From Tetracladium setigerum (Eukaryota; Ascomycota; Leotiomycetes; Helotiales), in NCBI GenBank assembly GCA_031472005.1, contig PZJY01000009.1, forward strand, positions 1,674,001 through 1,738,000: a stretch of 64,000 nucleotides of DNA, written 5' to 3'. The position numbers and the translations under genes were made by a program. Below the pieces are notes generated by a model. The model was not told the origin of the DNA. It saw only the letters and a program-made list of their open reading frames with translations, and did not search any database. Below, in pieces: positions 57,055-64,000 of the stretch; the first letter of the stretch is position 1; every line of letters begins with the position of its first letter.

Positions 57055-60000
57055 TTTGATTGATATGTATTTTGTTTTCTTTTGTTTTGATTATAGGAAG
57101 AAGTTGGGTATCTTGAGAAGAAAGGGCGGCGGACTGAAAGGAAGTTAAAGGAATCAAAAGGGTGGTCGAAGTGATGGGAAAGTTGTGTTGAGGTCGAGAA
57201 GAAAGTTCGATGGCGGGAGTAAAAGAAATTGTGATGAGGGAGGAAGCCGCGCCTTTTCTATGCAACGAGCTGTTGCTGGGGGTCAGGGGGTCGACGACGC
57301 TAAAGCATTAGGCGAAATTGGGTGAGGATTCCTTGGTGCCTGTGGCAGGCTGGGAGTCAAAGGTGAAGGGGAGTCCAAACTTTGGGCAAGGGAGGGCGGA
57401 GAGTAAGGCAAGAAAGAGGGTCTCTCACTCCCTACTAGTCCAACTAAATACCTAACACTACAGCAGGGGGGAAAGTGTTGATCCACGTCAAATAATCCAC
57501 CAGGGGGGGAATGGGCTGGCGGCTCTTACGAGAGAGACACCCAAGACATTGAGACATCTCCAGATAGAGATATATCCGATTATTCACAGCCCGTTATTCT
57601 GCATTATTTGGGGTCTATCCTGGACTTGACTGGCGCTGTATTGTTATTATTATTCAGGATGAAAGAGAGCAAGCATGCACTTGTCAGGTTCACAGAGTTA
57701 TATTCCTGCAAAGAAGCCAAACGGCCATCATCGATCGTCATGGTCATGCGACACCATGTCAACTCTGTCTAGACCAAGCAAGGCAGAACCCAGCCGTCGT
57801 CCATTGGTGCAGAAAGTTGATTGATGGCGCACCCTCACATGTGTGTGCAGCCAAACAATGAATGGGATGGGGATGGTGTGTAGAGATAGATGAACGAACC
57901 AGTCCTGGGCAAATACGAGTAGGAAGTCGGCATTCACGGTGCTGGATACGACATCTGGCCATGTTCTTCTGTCTTGCATGAATTTAGTTGGTACTGTTCT
58001 GGACTGTAACGTCTGCGACACCTCCACCACCATAATCAAAGTCCTTGTTTGGGTTCTTTTGCCTCCGAAATATGTCTCTCGCAACGCGCGCTCACGATAA
58101 ATGCTATCTTTCGGTCCACAATCATTATTTGATGAGAGGAAGAGAGATCCGCGCCTCAAACGCTGGTACCCCCTCTGATCCCGAGCTCGAAGCAGTTTGG
58201 TTCGAGAGGTCGAGAATCGGGAGATTTGACGCCTCCAAATTCTATTTTACGTGTCCCATTTATTTCCATTGGCAAGCCGCGAGCGCGCGCGCTGTGGCTG
58301 GGATCAGATCAATCAGTGACTGTTCGATGCCGCCATAGCAACGGCGGTGCGGAATTCGGGAAGGAAAGGGCGGGCAGGCAGGCAGGATGATGGGATGGGT
58401 GAAGGATTGACTGAAAACGCGTGATCTTTTGGTTGGATGTGGTAGTGGTTGTGGGTTGTGGTACGAATAGTACGAAGTAGTAGTAATAACCAACTAATAA
58501 ATAATAATCTACTAATACTACTCTACCACGAGTAGGTGCTGTACTTAGAGTACTGTACCTAGGTCGGAAGGAGTAGTCAGGTATCAACAAAGAAAGGGGG
58601 AGAGAGCTTCACACTACTGTACTTCTGCTTCAGTCACTTTCGGTTTGATGAACGAACGGGCCACAACTCTTCGGCCAAGCCAATCCACCTTGTTCCATCT
58701 GAAGGACACGGTCAGGGTTCATTATTAGCCTCTGGAAATTGTAGGTTATTGTGTGCAGCAGTTGTATTCTTGTACTATTTCTACTGTGTTATACTGTGCT
58801 ATACTGTGTTATACTTGCTATGCCTGTTATGTTTTGTTATGTTTTGTTATGTACAGTCAGTCTTCTTGGATGGCGTAATAATATCCACGGCCAGGGTCCT
58901 TGATCCTCAACACAACACACTTCTTGGTCCTCCTCGACAAACTGCGAAGAATGCCTTTCCTTTTTGTGTCACTCACTCCTCCCCGCCACTTTCTCCCCCA
59001 ATCCTTTTTTTGGGGGTTGGCTTTTCATCTTCTTTTTTTTTTCTCTCTCCTGCTGAGATGACATTGATTTTAAATTTCCCTGCCTCCGACCAGCACTAGG
59101 AGCACGCTACTAACCCCAGCAAGGGCCGGCACTCCCCAAACAGGCTGAATTGCTGCTGCATCGAGAATAAGCACCAGCGTCCAAGCAAACGGATGGCCAG
59201 TGGCCCACCCATTTCAACCATGGGTGAATATTTTTAAAATTTATCGAAAATAATCTTTCCATCCATCTTTTGGCAACGCAAGTAGTCAGTCACCGAGCGG
59301 GCGCCACAGGAAAACTGCCTTTTCGATAACTCTGCGACGAAACCCACAACACAACCACATGCGAAACCATGACTCTCCTCTCTACCGCATCTCTCTCTCT
59401 CTCTCTTTATCTCTACAGAAAACATGAACAACCATCAACCCAACCCTTCGAGACCGGCGGTGAAGTCACCGTTGTATCTTGTTGATTGAAATGTCGATCT
59501 GGTCATGGTCATGGTCATGTTCGACTACTGGATATGCTCGTGTTTCAACAAGCGCCTCACCACGTTCTCGACCCCCAACATCCCAACTGGCTGCTTGCAA
59601 GTTATGTGTAAGACCCAAAAAACTCTTCTTTTCCAATCCACTTCGTACCTCACTACTGTACTATCACCACTCTGCAACAGACAGACGGCGAACCACATGG
59701 GCCTTCAGACGCTTCAGCAAGCCCTCACCGTTTTGCCTTCCCCTTCCCGGGTCTCAAGAAGAATGAATCCAATTATCAAACGACCTGATTCTTCATCCTG
59801 CCCGCAGATGTCATAATGCATCAACACATCCATCTCGCCTCATGCAGATGCCCAATCAACCAGCAACTCCACACCACCCTCACGACTGCCGACACACCAC
59901 ACTCGCATTGTTGTTGCATTCCACCACAACTCGCAAAATAATCCACACATCCTTCGCCTACACTGAGAAAAAGTACGGAGTTGCTCCCAAAAACCTGCAC

Positions 60001-62299
60001 CCAACACCAGTTCGGGCAGCATAAGCTGTGGCCATCATGCGACACCGCCATTCCATTCTGAATAATACGGAGGGCACTCCTGTACAATACAGCAGCAATA
60101 ATCCATGCCTGAGTGCTTACGACTCATTAACGCATTTTGCTGGATGAAGGCAAATACGATCTTGGGCTGCCCAAGTCGGGGTCTCCCTTCCTCGTCCACC
60201 GCCAGATTGGGGATCATGACCTACATCTTCCATGGAGGGGAGTCAGATCTGACGGCATCGCACTATCGACCATGAGGGGGATCGTCATCACTGCAATGCT
60301 CGGCTCTGCATTGCTCGTCTATCTACATGCATCGTGACTTGGGAGTTCGCAAAAGCTCGGATAGCACGGATGTTGCTTGTAGATGTGCATTACTTGAGGA
60401 AGCGCTTCCGATAAAAGTATTCTCGTGACAACTTTTCCAAGGCCGAAGAATACCCATATTGCTCAACCTTCTCTCACCTTTTCGTCTACTGAATAACGAA
60501 GCAGGTTATCACGGTGTGTTTTTTGTTTCCTCGGAATTATTGGGCCTAAGATATTCGTTTTTTGCCAGCTGGCTCGGAGTTCTTCTTGATTGCCATCCAG
60601 CCTGCTTTACTCAATTGCGCTTATATCTTCCAAGGATTCGTTTGCGTACCATAGCGATACGCGGTAATTTCTCGTGTTAAAATGTGTTATAGTAATCGGC
60701 GAAAGTTCGCCGTGATACGTACCCTATCTCATCATTCTTACTTGCTTATGGCGAGATCGTGCGCATACCACCATAAACATTATCACAATATGTTTCTTCT
60801 ACCTATCAAAGATCTCTACCAATTGTCAAAAAATTTGTTTATTTTTGCCTTGGCTTCATCGCAGCTCGGATTTCCCCTCCGAGCATATATGATGAGTCAA
60901 AAGTGGAGGGGAAACCTCGGGAAACAGCACCACGAGGATCTTTAGAGAAGAAGATCGCACTCTCTTTTACTGAGTTGGGTTGTTCTTGAATGTATATTTC
61001 CTCGAACCGACAATGCCACCCCACTTTGTATTGAGCGGTGTGTGAAGGGAGCTCGAGGATCTTTCCCAGAGGGCTACGGTAGTTGGAAGAGTTAGAAATG
61101 CCGGTGACCTTCGAATTATCCCGACCTGATAAGCAATATCTTCAGAGAGAAAGTGGAGTGTTCACACAAATCTCCTGGTCGTTGACTTCTCTTGGGTCAC
61201 GCAAGATCTACAGGTCCTTCTTCCTACGACTTCCTCTCAGCACATGAGGGAAGGGAAGTCGCATAGTCATTCTAAATTCGAGGCGTTAGCTATTCTCTTT
61301 CAAGATCGTCATATAGTAATGTCAAGAAATGATTTCCAGGCAGTCGTATTAAATACGAGATCTAGAAGTGCTTCATATTTTTTCAAAGTTGAGGAGTTGC
61401 ACTTTTAAATAAAGGCAATCAGCGAAAGGTTGATTTGAAGAAGCTGCTTAATAATGAGATATAGAAATCTGATTTCAAAGATCGTGGAGCTGAGAGACCG
61501 AGAAACTGCGGACTGGGAATAGTTCTACATGGCAGATTTCACTTTCTCTCCGATCTTCTTCACAATATTAGTTTTTTTTTCTTTTCTTTTCTTTTTCTCT
61601 GGTCTTTCGTTTTGCGTTTTGCCCTCCAGACTTTCAATGAGGTAGCGAAGTGGGGTTGGGGTTGGGGGTGGAGTGGAATACAATCCAGAGCAAAGCACGC
61701 CAAGAATACTTTATTCCAACAACAAAGACAGGACAATAGACCATGAGTGTGAACATGCCTTTTACTTCTGTTTATCTCTGTAGGAAAGCAAGGCTCTGGA
61801 TATGAAGTGTTTGTTTATTTTTTAGGAGATGTCACAAAGACGTTTGAAGTCAGAAATTTGTTTGTGTTTTTCTCTGGCATTTACCAATATTTCCTGCGCG
61901 TCTCAGCAAAAGTACTGAAGTTGATAATACGAATATGATTTCCCTTGAAGAGAACATTTTTTCAGTTTGTGGTCTTTTGTTCTACGTGACTTCACAGCAG
62001 AGGTGATCTGTGTGATCAGTCCAAATATGAACCATTATCTTTGAAGGTCTCCTGTGTGAAGTAGCAGACAACTGGCGACAAGAAAGGGAAAGGCGCAAAC
62101 GTCCTTTCGCCAAGGTCTCACTCCTTGCTGTTCTTGGTTCAAATTCCGTCCATAGGTAGTCAGCAGATATGAATTATTCTACTGCATGATTATGTACTAC
62201 ATGATTATCAATGCTACTAGCGCTCTCAGTATCAGCTTTATCTGTCCTGTTTGTTAGCTTCAACTTTAATTGCTTTGATCAGGGCTGGCCTTTACTTTC
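57055..62299. other. Gene desert of about 5 kb
   Basis: The left end is the PH-gene promoter, with TTTTGTTTTCTTTTGTTTTG-like leader sequence. Beyond it, no frame has recognisable domains. Contains a GCGCGC word at 58285, TATACTGTG decamer-like repeats at 58782-58820, CT microsatellites near 59390, and pyrimidine runs near 58985-59050 and 61570-61620. A TTCAAAT word near 62141 does not fold as a tRNA. Long non-coding or regulatory sequence is possible; nothing shows it. Confidence 0.45.
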
Positions 62300-62475
62300 T
62301 TCAGCTCAAGTTAATGATAGAGCAGGGATGCCAAGAGATATCAGGTTTGTTCCTGCCTCATTCACTTTTTTCACCCTGTTTAACTAGACTAGGGTTACTA
62401 GCTTCAGCTCAAGTTAATGATAGAACAGGAATGCCAAGGGATATCAGGTTCGGCCCTACCCGGTTCACTTTTTTG
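62300..62475. repeat. Tandem duplication, 103-base period
   Basis: Two copies of a 73-base core (62300-62372 and 62403-62475), both beginning TTCAGCTCAAGTTAATGATAGA and ending TTCACTTTTTT.AC, separated by 30 bases. They differ at about ten positions, mostly transitions. No coding function is seen. Confidence 0.85.
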
Positions 62476-62623
62476 ACAACGCTAGCGCGCCCCACCGACC
62501 GTTAGTTAAGTATTAACAGATGATCGACCAACCTTCCAACCTCCACCTCTCTTCTCCCACTACCCTACAACGACAGACTCCTTCTTTGCTCTCCTTTCTC
62601 CCATCCCTACATCCTTACTACAA

Positions 62624-62679
62624 CACCTCTGCACCTCTGCACCTCTGCACCTCTGCACCTCTGCACCTCTGCACCTCTG
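62624..62679. repeat. CACCTCTG octamer repeat, seven copies
   Basis: Seven perfect head-to-tail CACCTCTG units in the CT-rich leader upstream of the gene starting at 63031. Confidence 0.95.
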
Positions 62680-63030
62680 CACATACCTTCTCTTCCTTCT
62701 GGATACCCTCTTTGACACCTCTCTTCTCTACCTCCACACCTCGCTTCTACTCTTGCATTCGACCTGCTCTCGAACAAACCCCTCGAGTCCAAACCCTTCA
62801 CCCATCGCAAAGTCTTCGAGCTCCTTCGCTCCTTCGCCCTCGCTCACTCCGCTACAGTTCCATCCTCCTCCTCAACATCACTTGCCGCCCAGGATCCATC
62901 ATCTCCTCCATCCGATCCCCAGATCTTTACCATCCAGCTATCCTTACCATTTTGATTTGGATAGCCTTTGGTTAAAGATCTTATTCCTCAGCAGTCCGGT
63001 TACTCGAAAGTGACCTTTGACATCATCAAT
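62680..63030. other. CT-rich upstream leader
   Basis: Strongly pyrimidine-biased plus strand with long but low-complexity frames, as expected for a long fungal 5' leader before 63031. It may also contain an unrecognised upstream exon. Confidence 0.4.
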
Positions 63031-64000
63031 ATGGCGAAGAACAAGAAGAAGAGGGGTAGTCAATGGGCTACTACACCAACAGTCAACAATAACCACGTCG
63101 TGCAACAGGGTGGTCCGGTACAACCAGTTGATAGTACTCCACCATGGGATTCTCCGGCACAACCAGTCGATAGTACTCCACCATGGGATTCTCCGGATAC
63201 TCAAACCAGCATGACAAACAACACTACCTGGGCCAATGTGGCCAGCGCTGGCAGCAATCAAAGCACTCAGTCAAGCTTCTTCACTTCGGTTTCCCCTCCT
63301 CAAAACACATGGGACGATCCTTGGAACTTTCCAGATACTCAAACCAGCATGACAAGTAACTCCACCTGGGCTAATGTGGCCGGCGCTGGCAACAATCAAA
63401 ACACTCAGTCAGGCTGCTTCACTTCGGTCTCCCCTCCTCAAAACACATCGGATAACCCTTGGGCAACCACGAACACTTCAGCAGGTGTAGCCAACAATAC
63501 TTCAGACTGGGGTCATATGGAAAATATGCGCCGTATGCGCCGACTGGATGCACTTAGCCCAGAGGAGAGAGAAGCTGAGTTATTGGAACAAGAGATGGCT
63601 GCAAAGAAGGCTGCATTTGATAAGAAACTCAAGGGATGGCCGTGGAAGGGAGCACCTCAACAGTTGGCTACTTTGGTGAGTGTATAGCACCTCGACAATT
63701 TAGAATGAAATTGCTAATTTTTTAGGGACCTCTATTTTTGAACACATACAAGAATTCTGGCTCTGACCTCCCTATGGACGAGCAGACAGGAAGTCCTTTC
63801 ATAAATAGGATCGTGTTGACCACCGATGTTTGGGGCCTAATCATTGATACACTTTTCGAACATCACTCCTCTGTCTGGAAACTTGCTGCCACATGTCAAA
63901 CGACATATGCTGCGATCAAGCATGTAGTAGTGAGTTCAATTTCATTGAAAAACATGTGCAAACCTTCCTGACTCTAATTTAGACATTCTGGGACCTAAAC
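63031..64000 (+). CDS. Repeat-bearing F-box-like protein, 5' part (runs off the window)
   Basis: Incomplete at the 3' end. Exons 63031-63675, 63726-63929 and 63983 to the edge, with introns 50 and 53 nt in phase. The N-terminal 200 residues are low-complexity Asn/Thr/Ser-rich with exact internal duplications: two 13-residue units (QPVDSTPPWDSP) from 63115, and two 46-residue units beginning DTQTSMT at 63196 and 63334. A charged helix follows (SPEEREAELLEQEMAAKKAA). Exon 2 enters an F-box-like domain: TTDVWGLIIDTLFEHHSSVW, KLAATCQTTYAAIKHVVV, then TFWDLN at the edge, the WDL-type motif of a large Leotiomycete F-box family. It may serve as a substrate adaptor of an SCF ubiquitin ligase. In-frame upstream codons are open, so the start could lie earlier. 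Confidence 0.75.

Noticed and set aside
62100..62160. GGTTCAAATTCC resembling a tRNA T arm
   Set aside because: No complementary T stem and no cloverleaf could be drawn around it.
62624..62679. Regular CACCTCTG array as a possible CRISPR-like array
   Set aside because: Units are contiguous eight-base copies with no spacers; this is a simple octamer repeat in a fungal leader.

Overview
The window is nuclear DNA of a filamentous ascomycete (Pezizomycotina). It has single-copy eukaryotic housekeeping genes, many short GT-AG introns (about 45-200 nt) with CTRAY-like branch points, a Zn2Cys6 transcription factor, a TEA/ATTS regulator and F-box-like genes. The gene families and the WDL-type F-box-like genes suggest Leotiomycetes (Helotiales). 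That placement is an inference, not an alignment result. I saw no prokaryotic, viral or CRISPR signal.

Layout. 0-2.3 kb: mostly non-coding, with one weak minus-strand frame. 2.3-11.7 kb: dense housekeeping block with MDM12 (ERMES), VPS28 (ESCRT-I) divergent from NOC2 (ribosome biogenesis), a Zn2Cys6 factor, and the mitochondrial cytochrome-b5 reductase MCR1. 14-27.7 kb: a TEA-domain regulator (AbaA/Tec1 type), MRD1 (rRNA processing) divergent from a six-exon dynein light chain, an unknown single-pass membrane protein, an intron-containing tRNA-Val(AAC), and an ELL-type elongation factor. 27.7-36.2 kb: gene-poor, holding a small putative gene, a DUF2237 protein and a degenerate SprT-like protein. 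37.2-47.5 kb: a CinA-type amidohydrolase, a zinc-type alcohol dehydrogenase lacking the structural-zinc lobe, divergent from a secreted beta-propeller protein, a small secreted CVNH-like protein with an 11-nt exon, an unknown 295-residue protein and a zinc-ribbon protein. 48.4-57.1 kb: COG6, an F-box fragment, thioredoxin reductase and a Meu6-like PH-domain protein. 57.1-63 kb: a gene desert with short repeats. 63.0-64.0 kb: the 5' part of a repeat-bearing F-box-like gene cut by the window edge.

The genes do not form a metabolic cluster or a defence system. They are mostly independent cell-biology genes: organelle contact, vesicle sorting, Golgi tethering, rRNA processing, transcription elongation and redox. 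I reconstructed exon structures by hand from reading frame, splice consensus and family knowledge.

The most striking pattern is that several otherwise convincing genes each need a one-base change, mostly at a mononucleotide run, to stay in frame. This suggests homopolymer-length errors in the assembly, or less likely widespread recent decay. I found no credible previously undescribed system. The best leads are this frameshift pattern, an open in-frame presequence-like stretch before the thioredoxin reductase ATG, the 11-nt exon, and the degenerate SprT-like and F-box genes.
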